NCBI GenBank assembly: GCA_964568675.1
Contig: CAZMQV010000039.1
Span: forward strand, 1 to 31,372
Source of the DNA: UPXZ01 sp964568675
GTDB lineage: Bacteria; Bacteroidota; Bacteroidia; Bacteroidales; Paludibacteraceae
Reading direction: 5' to 3'
DNA length: 31,372 nucleotides
The translations under genes were made by a program, and so were the position numbers. A model generated the notes under the pieces. That model did no database searches and was not told the DNA's origin. It saw only the letters and a list, made by a program, of their open reading frames with translations. Shown piece by piece: positions 1-7,477 of this stretch (its first letter is position 1; each line of letters begins with the position of its first letter).

Positions 1-245
1 AACAATTGTAGGATTATAAACAAAAAACTGTAAATAAATTTCAGGACGGCACAATTTTAATCAATTCTTAAATATTCTTCTATAGTAATAATTAGTTCCT
101 TTCTTCTATAGCATCGTCCAATGCTTTCATTTATTTGCTCCATTGGGAAAAACAAGCAAAGAGCAGAGCACAAATGCAATTACTAATTCATTATGAAAAC
201 TAATTGTATTCATATTTTTTATTTATATTGCGTAAAATGACTTCA

Positions 246-279
246 ATGGTTTAGTATTATAGCATTAATACCAAACCAT
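246..279 (-). terminator. Stem-loop downstream of the small membrane-protein gene
   Basis: Positions 246-259 pair with 266-279 around a 6-base loop (260-265), with a single A/C mismatch at 253/272. The hairpin lies about 50 bases past the stop of the minus-strand gene ending at 331, so it is a plausible terminator for that transcript. No strong T-run follows it on the minus strand. The rest of 1-330 is AT-rich and shows no convincing gene. Confidence 0.4.
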
Positions 280-330
280 AATGGTCATTTATTGTTTCCT
301 ATAATGCAATACTTCCCTCAATTTTGATAA

Positions 331-516
331 TCACTTTTTTGTTTTAAAGGTATCTATTATTTTTTTCCCCCCTAATGCAATAACTCCACCAGCAAGTATA
401 CCACCAGCTATAAGAACTCTCAGACCAGTATTCATGTCTCCATTACCTTTACCTTTTATCACATCACCTGCCTTAGCTAAAAGGTATGCCATATCGGCTG
501 CATTTCTTTTTTTCAT
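331..516 (-). CDS. Small glycine-rich single-span membrane protein, 61 aa
   Basis: I do not recognise a family. The N-terminal half is polar and basic with a short run of alternating Gly and Lys. It is followed by one hydrophobic, glycine-rich segment at about residues 32-50 (core LIAGGILAGGVIALGG), then a basic tail ending KTKK. This looks like one small inner-membrane span with a glycine-zipper spacing. No signal-peptidase or lipobox site is visible. The gene lies 58 bases downstream of the UDG-fold gene on the same strand and may be its second cistron, since I see no clear promoter of its own. Function is unknown. Toxin-like or holin-like small proteins share this shape, but nothing here proves that role. 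Confidence 0.5.
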   Translation of the reverse strand: MKKRNAADMAYLLAKAGDVIKGKGNGDMNTGLRVLIAGGILAGGVIALGGKKIIDTFKTKK

Positions 517-574
517 AATTTCTATTTTTTAATTAAGATATATATTTATTTAGTTGTCATTTGTGACTACAATA

Positions 575-1204
575 TTATTCTGATAATCCAATACTAACAG
601 TTGATAATTTATTCAACATCTCTTTTATTCCTTCTCCCCAATACTCCCACGAGAAGCCGGAGGATGGGTGATTGATGGGTAGGATATATACATTGTGACC
701 GTTGGAGAGGGGGTATATCCAGGTTTCGCTGATTTTGCCATCGGGTAAGATGAGGTCTTGGCCTTGGTGCCCACTCTCAGGTAGGTTTTTGTAGAGGCGT
801 TGCCCCCACACAATTAGTATATTGGGTAGATGTTGATTTAGCACTTTGAACAGAGCTTCGGTAGAATTGACAAAGTCGTCTTTAGTGGGCGATACTCTCG
901 CTCCCGTCATCGGAACTTGCACATAATTGTAAAAAGCAATGCTGTTCCATAGCTCTGCTTTTTCAGCTTGGCTTAGAGTCTTCAAGGCGAGGGCTCGCTC
1001 AAACTTTGTATAAGTATTTTTGTAACCTTCATGGTCACTGCTTGGATTGAGCAGATCAAGAATCACTGAATTGGTTATTTCTGGCACTGCCTCACTTGGA
1101 TGATTGCAATAATGGCTTTCGCCGAGCGCCATAATTCGTTTTCCATTTATTCCATTAGTATAGTTTGCGCCCACCCATGGTAGAAATTTGACAGTTCCAT
1201 TCAT
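575..1204 (-). CDS. Uracil-DNA-glycosylase-superfamily-like protein, 209 aa
   Basis: The protein has the two-motif layout of the UDG fold. An N-terminal motif, ALGESHY, at residues 26-32 sits where family members carry G-E-x-P/H. A C-terminal INHPSSGFSW motif lies at about 177-186 where they carry the HPS/T loop. A strand-like segment with WGQRLYKNL lies at about 133-141. The catalytic Asp or Asn of classical uracil-excising families is not obvious, so this could be one of the divergent UDG-like proteins without proven glycosylase activity. There is no signal peptide, so it should be cytoplasmic. A full promoter lies about 100 bases upstream at 1307-1336. The fold assignment is inferred from motifs only; substrate and role are unknown. 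Confidence 0.55.
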   Translation of the reverse strand: MNGTVKFLPWVGANYTNGINGKRIMALGESHYCNHPSEAVPEITNSVILDLLNPSSDHEGYKNTYTKFERALALKTLSQAEKAELWNSIAFYNYVQVPMTGARVSPTKDDFVNSTEALFKVLNQHLPNILIVWGQRLYKNLPESGHQGQDLILPDGKISETWIYPLSNGHNVYILPINHPSSGFSWEYWGEGIKEMLNKLSTVSIGLSE

Positions 1205-1306
1205 ATTATTAGCTTTTTCAAATAATTTGAAGCATGTAAATATTCACTATCCATTTACATTCATTTTGTAAAAAGCAATCTTTAAAGATCTTAAAGTTAC
1301 ACAGTG

Positions 1307-1336
1307 CAAATATAAGCAAATAAACACACCCTACAA
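1307..1336 (-). promoter_or_regulatory. Bacteroidota-type promoter for the UDG-like gene
   Basis: Read on the minus strand, TATATTTG (1307-1314) matches the -7 consensus TAnnTTTG. TTG (1334-1336) lies exactly 19 bases upstream and matches the -33 element. Transcription would begin near 1300, giving a leader of about 95 bases before the ATG at 1204. Confidence 0.6.
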
Positions 1337-1376
1337 CAATAATTCACAAAAATAGTTTCTTAAAAAATAATATGCC

Positions 1377-1594
1377 AAAAATAGTGTGTAGGTGCGCCAA
1401 AAGCTGTCGTACTATTTTTTTTTTCGAATATATGGCAATGGTTTTGTCGTTTGAAGCAGGCAGGGCATTTTCGCACTACTGTTGATTCGACAACCATAGT
1501 TCGAATATAGCACAAAAGTTCAAACGGTGCAATTCACTCCTGCTTGCATTCAAATCGTATATTGGGCGCTGGTTTTTATCCTATTTTTGTACAT
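1377..1594. other. Intergenic stretch with a hairpin and T-run
   Basis: No gene is visible. Positions 1377-1385 pair with 1411-1419 in a 9-base A/T-rich stem with a 25-base loop. The T-run continues to 1424, giving the shape of a plus-strand terminator although no intact plus-strand gene precedes it. The string TCGAATATA occurs at 1424 and again at about 1501. The remainder looks like decayed sequence. Confidence 0.25.
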
Positions 1595-1825
1595 CTAAAT
1601 AAACCATTGAAACGCATCTACTTTTTTAATGTCTATTCCATATAAGAGCACAAAAGCATCTACAATCAACTGTCCACCATTAGGTTTGACAGGATTACTC
1701 ATCGTGTTGGAAACCACATCAACTGACATTCCTTTTTCAATACGAATGAAATTGCTATTTCCATTTTTTTGCTGTAATTCTAAATAGTGGCTGTAACTTG
1801 CAAATATAAAACCATAAATTTTGGC
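1595..1825 (-). pseudogene. C-terminal fragment of an unidentified gene
   Basis: A 76-codon open frame runs from just after a stop at 1826-1828 to a TAG at 1595-1597. It has no ATG until residue 33. The translation reads like real protein, with segments such as ASYSHYLELQQKNG, MSVDVVSNTMSNPV and QLIVDAFVLLYGI, and ends in FQWFI. The missing N-terminus and the upstream in-frame stop suggest the 3' remnant of a larger gene. I do not recognise the family. It sits beside transposase relics, consistent with an insertion or deletion scar. Confidence 0.4.
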
Positions 1826-1911
1826 TTATAGGTCAAAACGGTTATTAAAAACGCTGCAATCAATTATATATCATATCTTTGCATCAAATCAAAGCTTTTG
1901 AACAAAAAAAG

Positions 1912-2142
1912 TGCTTTTATTGTAGTTCTCCCATATTCATGAAAAATGGAAAACGATACGGTCATCAAAGCTATTTTTGCGATTACCGTGGTAATAGTTA
2001 CGTAGGTGGCGAAGGGTTGAATGTGTTAAGAATATAGGAGTTATACTCCCAAGGCGAACAGACCTAAAAAGAATTATCTAAAAATTTCAGGGTAAGCGAA
2101 AGCACCATAAAAAGGCGTATAAGTCAGACAATAGTATATCAA
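1912..2142 (+). pseudogene. Transposase N-terminus relic, copy 1 (zinc ribbon plus HTH)
   Basis: Reading from 1912 gives a zinc-ribbon-like start (CFYC, then KNGKRYGHQSYFC). A helix-turn-helix segment follows, YSQGEQ then KELSKNFRVSESTIKRRIS. This layout of zinc ribbon followed by HTH is found at the N-terminus of Bacteroidota transposases of the IS256-variant/IS1595-like kind. Two in-frame stops interrupt the HTH part (codons at 2034 and 2067), and no catalytic DDE domain follows. A TATCTTTG box at 1874-1881 could be the old promoter. The family assignment is inferred from pattern only. Confidence 0.5.
2009..2142 (+). repeat. 134-base repeat, copy 1 (matches 2723-2857)
   Basis: The segment from GCGAAGGG to ATATCAA recurs at 2723-2857 in direct orientation with roughly 85% identity and a one-base length difference. 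It covers the HTH part of the transposase relic. The two copies flank the GNAT gene. Confidence 0.75.
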
Positions 2143-2219
2143 CAAGCTTGTGAAACTTGACAAATAGGATTACAAGACAAAAGAGGTGGGTTTCGTAAGA
2201 AGATGACTGCTTTTTTGTT

Positions 2220-2227
2220 TACCTTTG
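2220..2227 (+). promoter_or_regulatory. -7 box (TACCTTTG) for the GNAT gene
   Basis: The box matches TAnnTTTG and predicts transcription start near 2234. That places the TTG at 2225 inside the promoter and supports the ATG at 2282 as the true start of the GNAT gene. No good TTG is seen 19 bases upstream. Confidence 0.4.
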
Positions 2228-2281
2228 TTCAAATACAGATATTGGACAGAATCAATACATTATACATTACACTTTACAAAC

Positions 2282-2707
2282 ATGCGTATCGAACGAATTA
2301 CCGCAATAAATGAGAAAACAGTAGAATCATTCAACAGACTGATTCCACAACTGGTGGGGAGGGATGATTTCCCATCTTTGAACGATTTGGAAGACATCAT
2401 AAAATCCGACAACATACACCTGCTAGTCGCAATCGAGGAGGAGGAGATTTTGGGTTCGCTCGCGATAGCAATGTATCGCATCCCCACAGGGAAAAAGGCA
2501 ATCATCGAAGATGTGGTGGTTGATGCACAGGCACGCGGCAAGGGTGTGGCCTCAAAGCTGATGCAGCGAGCCATTGAAACGGCACGAGAAAATGGCGCGA
2601 GAAAAATTGAACTCACCTCAAATCCCACTCGCGTTGCGGCAAACAAGCTGTATGCGAATCTCAGTTTCAAGGTACGAGACACCAATTTCTACAGGCTGGA
2701 CTTGTAA
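2282..2707 (+). CDS. GNAT-family N-acetyltransferase, 141 aa
   Basis: GNAT enzymes transfer an acetyl group from acetyl-CoA to an amine. The acetyl-CoA-binding motif A is clear. A strand (IIEDVVVD) is followed by QARGKGVASKLM, which fits R/Q-x-x-G-x-G/A, and by the helix ending AIETARENGARKIELTS. The closing part, NKLYANLSFKVRDTNFYRLDL, is the usual motif-B end, in which a Tyr often serves as general acid. The length fits a single-domain member. A TTG at 2225 would add 19 residues but overlaps the promoter box, so ATG 2282 (MRIERI) is preferred. The acceptor is unknown. The gene lies between two decayed transposase copies, suggesting it came in with mobile DNA. Confidence 0.85.
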   Translation: MRIERITAINEKTVESFNRLIPQLVGRDDFPSLNDLEDIIKSDNIHLLVAIEEEEILGSLAIAMYRIPTGKKAIIEDVVVDAQARGKGVASKLMQRAIETARENGARKIELTSNPTRVAANKLYANLSFKVRDTNFYRLDL

Positions 2708-2722
2708 AATCAACATCGCGGA

Positions 2723-2857
2723 GCGAAGGGATTGAATGTGTCAAGAATATGGGAGTAATATACCCAAGGAGAACAGGCCTATAAAGAATTATCCAAGACT
2801 TTCGGGGTAAACGAAAGCGCAATAAAAAAGCGTATAAGTCAGGCAATAGTATATCAA
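2723..2857 (+). repeat. 135-base repeat, copy 2 (matches 2009-2142)
   Basis: This is the direct-repeat partner of 2009-2142. It has the same HTH reading frame with a different stop pattern: this copy keeps the Trp codon at 2750 but has a stop just after, at 2756. Independent damage in the two copies shows that both are old. Confidence 0.75.
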
Positions 2858-2995
2858 TCAGTAATTAGTAATTGTGTTATACGCCATTTCCATTTGGAAA
2901 TAAGGTATAACCATTGGGGAAATACAATTTCTATTCAGGAAAAAGATTTCGTCATTTGGGAAATGAATCATTTCCATTTAAGAATTTCTAATTGA
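2759..2995 (+). pseudogene. Transposase N-terminus relic, copy 2
   Basis: From 2759 a 78-codon frame with no ATG begins with the HTH segment YTQGEQAYKELSKTFGVNES and continues through AIKKRISQ. It stays open to a TGA at 2993-2995. The last 45 or so codons, rich in His, Phe and Ile, do not resemble a transposase catalytic core. The zinc ribbon seen in copy 1 is absent here. The element is therefore defective at both ends. Confidence 0.45.
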
Positions 2996-3710
2996 CATAC
3001 AGTATTTCGCTGCAATTAACCCGCTTGCGCTAGGTTCTTGGAACTCAGATATTTTGTAAGTTTACATAATCCTTTCTACAAAAGTCAGACGAGTTTTGTA
3101 TCGATACATTTGGCAGTTTGCTATTAGCTTTTGGTCAGCTACCAGTTTAAATCAGTCGAGATGTTCGAGACAAACTTCCACGCATGCACACATCAGCCGG
3201 AAACAATTAATTTATTCCAACTTATACCAAAAAAAATTGAGAAAAACAGCCGCCATGTTTCGTAAAGATGAATAGGGCGGTTGATGTGGGATGCTTACTC
3301 CGACACAAAAAATCATTCTTTTTGAAAGCAGGAAGGTGAGCAGTTACCATGTCATTTACAAAAAAACAATTTTACTTTTCTGTTTTTTAGCGTAACTTTG
3401 CACAATAAATTTTAAACATCGCTTTGAATGGCATTCTACACTGCTAGATCAAATAATCTTCCGCAAAAATGAGTTCCTAACTAGTTTTTCAATTCAAATG
3501 CAGAAATCTCAATCAATCTTACATCTTAGCAAATTTACCACACTTCACTAAGCAGTCTGAGAAAGCAATCTTTCACTACTGAAAACACAAATCGGATTTT
3601 CAGAAAATATGGAACTCGAAAAAGGAATTGAAGCAATGAGGAGGCAAAAAGAGAATATTCCAAGTTAAAAAGGCAAATGGAGAAGAAACAACTGAAGTAT
3701 AAATGGCTTT
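2996..3710. other. Long intergenic stretch upstream of the sigma factor
   Basis: No intact gene is visible. A TACATTTG box lies at 3105-3112 without a -33 partner, and a better promoter lies at 3371-3400. Near the right end, a 19-codon frame (ATG 3609, stop 3666) and an overlapping frame with KLKRQMEKKQLKYKWLYERF lead up to the sigma gene but in a different frame. These may be decayed coding sequence of the sigma gene or of its former neighbour. Confidence 0.4.
3371..3400 (+). promoter_or_regulatory. Probable promoter upstream of the sigma/anti-sigma genes
   Basis: TAACTTTG at 3393-3400 matches the -7 consensus exactly. TTT at 3371-3373 stands 19 bases upstream where TTG is expected. Transcription would start near 3407, about 300 bases before the sigma start, which is long and fits loss of intervening coding sequence. 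Confidence 0.4.
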
Positions 3711-4193
3711 ATGAGAGATTTATTTTCTTATGGAATGGCTTTCGACATAAGCACGGAGCAACTTCAGGATGCTATTCACGATGTTTTTCTTCATCTATAT
3801 GAACACGAAAGCCAAATTTGGAACAGTCCCAACATCAAATTCTACTTACTTACTTCGTTAAAAAACAAAATCATTTCTCAAAAAAGGTCGGCCAAACCAA
3901 TCGAAACACTGAACGAGGAAGAATCGTACAGTTTTACATTGGAAGTGAGTGGTTTGGAACTTATCGAGCAAGAAGAAGAGCGAAACGAAACCTCAATACT
4001 TTTACAAAAACTACTAAACGGGCTTACCGATCGGCAGCGCGAAGCTATTTACATGCGCTATGCTCAAGGAATCAGCTTTGAAGAAATATCGCAAGAGATG
4101 CAGATTCAACCAAAAGCAGCTCAGAAATTAGTATATCGCGCCATTGAATCCATGCGCAAAAGCATTACGGCCTATCTTTTCTCATTTTTTTGA
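3711..4193 (+). CDS. ECF RNA polymerase sigma factor, N-terminally shortened, 160 aa
   Basis: This is a SigW/FecI-like ECF sigma that would direct RNA polymerase to the adjoining susC/susD-type operon under FecR control. Region 2 is partly present: DLFSYGMAF, DAIHDVFLHLYE and IKFYLLTSLKNKI. Region 4 is complete from LLNGLTDRQREAIYMRY through the HTH ISFEEISQEM to AIESMRKS. Family members are usually about 180-195 residues, so roughly 25-30 N-terminal residues are missing. An in-frame stop at 3693 prevents a longer start. A neighbouring frame just upstream ends KWLYERF, which would join smoothly to RDLFSYG if a short deletion were undone. The gene is therefore either truncated or frameshifted at about 3700-3720. 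Activity is doubtful. Confidence 0.7.
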   Translation: MRDLFSYGMAFDISTEQLQDAIHDVFLHLYEHESQIWNSPNIKFYLLTSLKNKIISQKRSAKPIETLNEEESYSFTLEVSGLELIEQEEERNETSILLQKLLNGLTDRQREAIYMRYAQGISFEEISQEMQIQPKAAQKLVYRAIESMRKSITAYLFSFF

Positions 4194-4256
4194 ATATTTC
4201 TTTATTTCAATGGGGTTATTTTTCAAATTTCCGCGTATTTAAAGAAAAATGATCGC

Positions 4257-5409
4257 ATGGCAAACTCAACTCACCAAATACCCGAATCGACTAAACGTTG
4301 GCTGCAAAACGAATCTTTCGTATTGTGGTGTCTTGCTCCGACTCCCGAATTGGATATACACTGGAAAAAAACAGTGCGAGGAACATCCTGAACTTGAGAG
4401 CGAATTAATGTCGGCTCGATACATTTTATTATCAATCCGACTGAATGAAACAAAACGCACTGAAGAAGAGGCGGAAGAACTATGGAGAAGAATAAACAAC
4501 ACCATCGGGGTAAAAATTAAAACGAAACATCGAATTACATTTTACAGATACGCTGCCAGTGTGTTAATTCTAATTTTGGGAGCAAGCGCATGGTTATTTC
4601 TCAAGAATCCTTCTCAGAAACCATCTTCCGATATTGCCCAACAAACAATACAAAATGATAGTGTTCAAACTGAGGTTACGCTTATACGAAGCAATCAGGA
4701 AGTAGTAGAGTTTGCGAATAATACGACACTAAATTACGACTCTGCCAATAACAGCAACAATAAAAAGATGCAAACCGAGCAGCAAAACCAACTTATCGTC
4801 CCTTACGGACGACGGTCGTCAATTATCCTAAGCGATGGCACCAAAGTTTGGATAAACTCGGGTAGCAAACTCACTTTCCCATCGAAATTTGCAGAGAACT
4901 ACCGAAAAATAAATGTGGATGGTGAAATCTACATCGAAGTGGCAAAAGACGCTACGCGTCCATTTTATGTAGAATCTGAGCGAATGACTGTAAACGTTTT
5001 AGGCACAAAGTTTAATATTTCGGCCTACAAAAATGACGCGTCACATTCGGTAGTACTCGAGGAGGGCAAAGTGAATGTAAACTTAGCTTCCGAAAAACCG
5101 GTAATGCTTTCACCAAATCAAAGGTTTCAGTTGATTGGTGAGCAAATAGATATTTCAAAGGTAAATGCAAGCGATTTCATTGCCTGGAAAGACGGCTTGA
5201 TGAATTTCAATGGTGAAACATTGAAAGACGCCACACAACGTTTGAGCCGCTACTACAATGTAACAATAAGTTGCGCCCCGGCCGTTGCCGAGAAACGATT
5301 GGTTGGCAAACTCGTATTATTTGATGACATCGAGCAAGTGATGGAAACGTTCTCAATTCTTTATGACATTGATTGCCATTTCGAAACCGGGAAAATAAGA
5401 ATTGAATAA
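4257..5409 (+). pseudogene. FecR-family anti-sigma factor, frameshifted in an A7 run
   Basis: FecR proteins span the inner membrane, hold the ECF sigma, and receive a signal from the N-terminal domain of the partner SusC. The true start is probably ATG 4257. Its frame reads MANSTHQIPES, then KRWLQNESFVLW and PELDIHWKK, the normal FecR N-terminus, but stops early at about 4387. The rest lies in the frame entered from ATG 4249. Removing one A from the run at 4365-4371 joins them as HWKK-QCEEHPELESEL. Downstream are a membrane segment (YAASVLILILGASAWLFL), the FecR core (VPYGRRSSIILSDGTKVW through VLGTKFNISAY) and a DUF4974-like end. Apart from the shift it is full length. It may be a real null, a phase-variable switch, or a sequencing error in the homopolymer. 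Confidence 0.75.
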
Positions 5410-5554
5410 AGAAATAACAATGTATAAAGACAAACAAAACAAGAAAAATGAAAAGTAATACCTCCACATAGCTTACTAAATAAGAACAAATAGTCTTACG
5501 CAGGCTCAGAATTACCATACGCACAAAGAGAACTAAATTATTTTATGCAAAAAA

Positions 5555-7449
5555 ATGAAGATTAAAGACAATCACGCTATTCACAACTTTAGATTACCAC
5601 ACTTCAAATCGCGAATTTTAAGTTTGATATTTATTTTCTCAGTACAGACTGTCGCCTATCTGGCAATAGCCACTCCTTACACAACACAGTTAACTCAAGC
5701 AAAGAGGCTTACATTAAAGGAGGCTTTTAGACAGATAGAAAGAGAATCCGGATATGTTTTCATCTATCAGAAAGAGATTGAAAAACAGCTACAACAAAAT
5801 GTAAATTTCAATTCTGACGAAAAAAGTATTAATAAAATTTTAATATCAATTTTCGAAGATACAAATTTGACTTATCAGATAAATGACAAGCAAATCATTG
5901 TAAAAAGGAAAGCTACAAAGTCGTCAGCATCACCAGTGCAAACCGACTCGCAACCAAGCAAAACCCGAAAGATAAAAGGCGCGGTTTCGGATGCTTCCGG
6001 CGAGCCACTTATTGGTGTAAGTGTAAGACAAAGTGGCAGCACACAAGGAACGATTACCGATTTCGAAGGTAATTACTCTTTGGAAATTCCTGAGATTGGC
6101 GAAACGATACTGATATTTTCCTATATCGGGATGACGCCTCAAGAAATAAAAGTATCGGCAAAAACCAATTCATTCGATGTTAGGCTGAAAGAAGATGAGC
6201 AAGTAATGGACGAGCTGGTTGTAGTAGCTTATGGGGTAAAAAAGAAAGGAACCATAGCCGGGTCTGTTTCTACCGTAAAATCGGAAGCTCTTGAAAATGT
6301 ACCTACCGCTGGCTTTGATCAGGCTCTTCAAGGTCAATCAGCCGGTTTAACCGTGCTTTCGAACTCCGGCGAACCAAGCAAAGCGGCTGTATTTCAAATA
6401 CGTGGTACAAACTCCATCAACTCGGGTACTTCCCCACTCTTCATTCTGGATGGTGTGCTCATTTCAAGTTCCGATTTCAACACCATTAGCCCAAGCGACA
6501 TTGAATCCATTTCGGTGTTGAAAGACGCATCATCTACATCAATCTATGGCGCAAGGGCGGCAAATGGAGTTGTAGTGATTACCACCAAACGAGGCGCCGG
6601 ACTTGACATGTTGATGCTCGTTCCAAAATCGTATGCCGACAAAGGCGAAGGATTTCGGTGGGACAACATCGGAACCATGATTAATCAGGGTATAGAATTT
6701 TCGGCAAATGCCGACATTATCCGCACAAAACATTTCAATTGGAACATCAGTGGCAACGCATCTTACAACAACAATAAAATCACCGAACTTTATAACGGAC
6801 TCAACGAGTACGAAATATCAAGCACTGCCACCAAATTAGTTGTTGGGCACGCATTAGGTGAGTTCTACATCAACCGCTATGCAGGCGTAAACCCGGCTAC
6901 CGGCGACGCGCTTTGGTACACAAAAACGGGAGAAATCACCAATCAGTACAATGAGAACGACAAAATAATGATAGGAAAAAACTACATCGCTCCCTGGCAA
7001 GGAGGTTTTGGAACTACTGCAAGTTGGAACAATTTCTCGCTTTCCACCCAATTCAGCTGGGTAGCAAACCGATGGATGTTCAACAACGACCGCTTTTTCG
7101 ACTCTATTCGGCGTTCAACCAATCGAAGCGCCTACTTTATGACCGTTGGAAAAAGCCGGGTGATTTAACAGACATACCTCGATATGGAGTAACGCCTCAA
7201 ATGGACTCGCGCTTTTTGGAAGACGCTTCGTTTCTACGTATGAAAAATTTAATGCTCGGATACACCCTACCGCAAAACTTACTACGGAAAACACACGTCA
7301 TTTCAGCCTGCAAGCTCTACGTACAAGGACAGAATCTATTCACATTCACCAAATTCTCGGGCATCGACCCGGAGTCGACGAGCAATGTTTATAAAGCTCA
7401 ATATCCGATGACGCGCCAATATTCAGTAGGACTTGAGGTTTCATTCTAA
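5555..7449 (+). pseudogene. SusC/RagA-type TonB-dependent transporter, internally deleted and frameshifted
   Basis: The 5' part is normal: signal sequence (about 18-40), an STN signalling domain (48-117), a carboxypeptidase-like domain (138-212), the TonB-box region MDELVVVAYG (218-227), and a plug ending VVVITTKRG (339-347). The next residues already belong to the last part of the barrel (DMLMLVPKSYAD, WDNIGTMINQGIEF). In the intact SusC at 21791 the matching landmarks are about 540 residues apart; here they are about 29 apart, so roughly 500 codons are missing. A second lesion near 7095-7115 shifts the frame, so the first frame stops at 7168. The C-terminus (YSAFNQSKRLLYDRWKKPGD to QYSVGLEVSF) continues in another frame to 7449. 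The STN domain fits control through the adjacent FecR. No working barrel can be made. Confidence 0.85.
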
Positions 7450-7477
7450 AAAAAACAGATAATAAAAGAAAACAAAA

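Noticed and set aside
1377..1424. Plus-strand intrinsic terminator ending a gene
   Set aside because: The stem is almost all A/T with a 25-base loop and no plus-strand gene ends nearby, so it is recorded only as a feature of the intergenic stretch.
2225..2281. TTG start giving a 160-residue GNAT
   Set aside because: It overlaps the TACCTTTG promoter box, and the added 19 residues do not look like part of the GNAT domain. ATG 2282 is preferred.
2884..2992. CRISPR-like array
   Set aside because: The short ATTTCC/GGAAAT motifs vary in length and spacing, and there are no unique spacers of even length and no cas genes.
4249..4370. ATG 4249 as the start of an intact 386-residue FecR protein
   Set aside because: The first 40 or so residues in that frame are unlike FecR, while the overlapping frame from ATG 4257 gives the expected N-terminus up to the A7 run. 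The long frame is produced by the shift.
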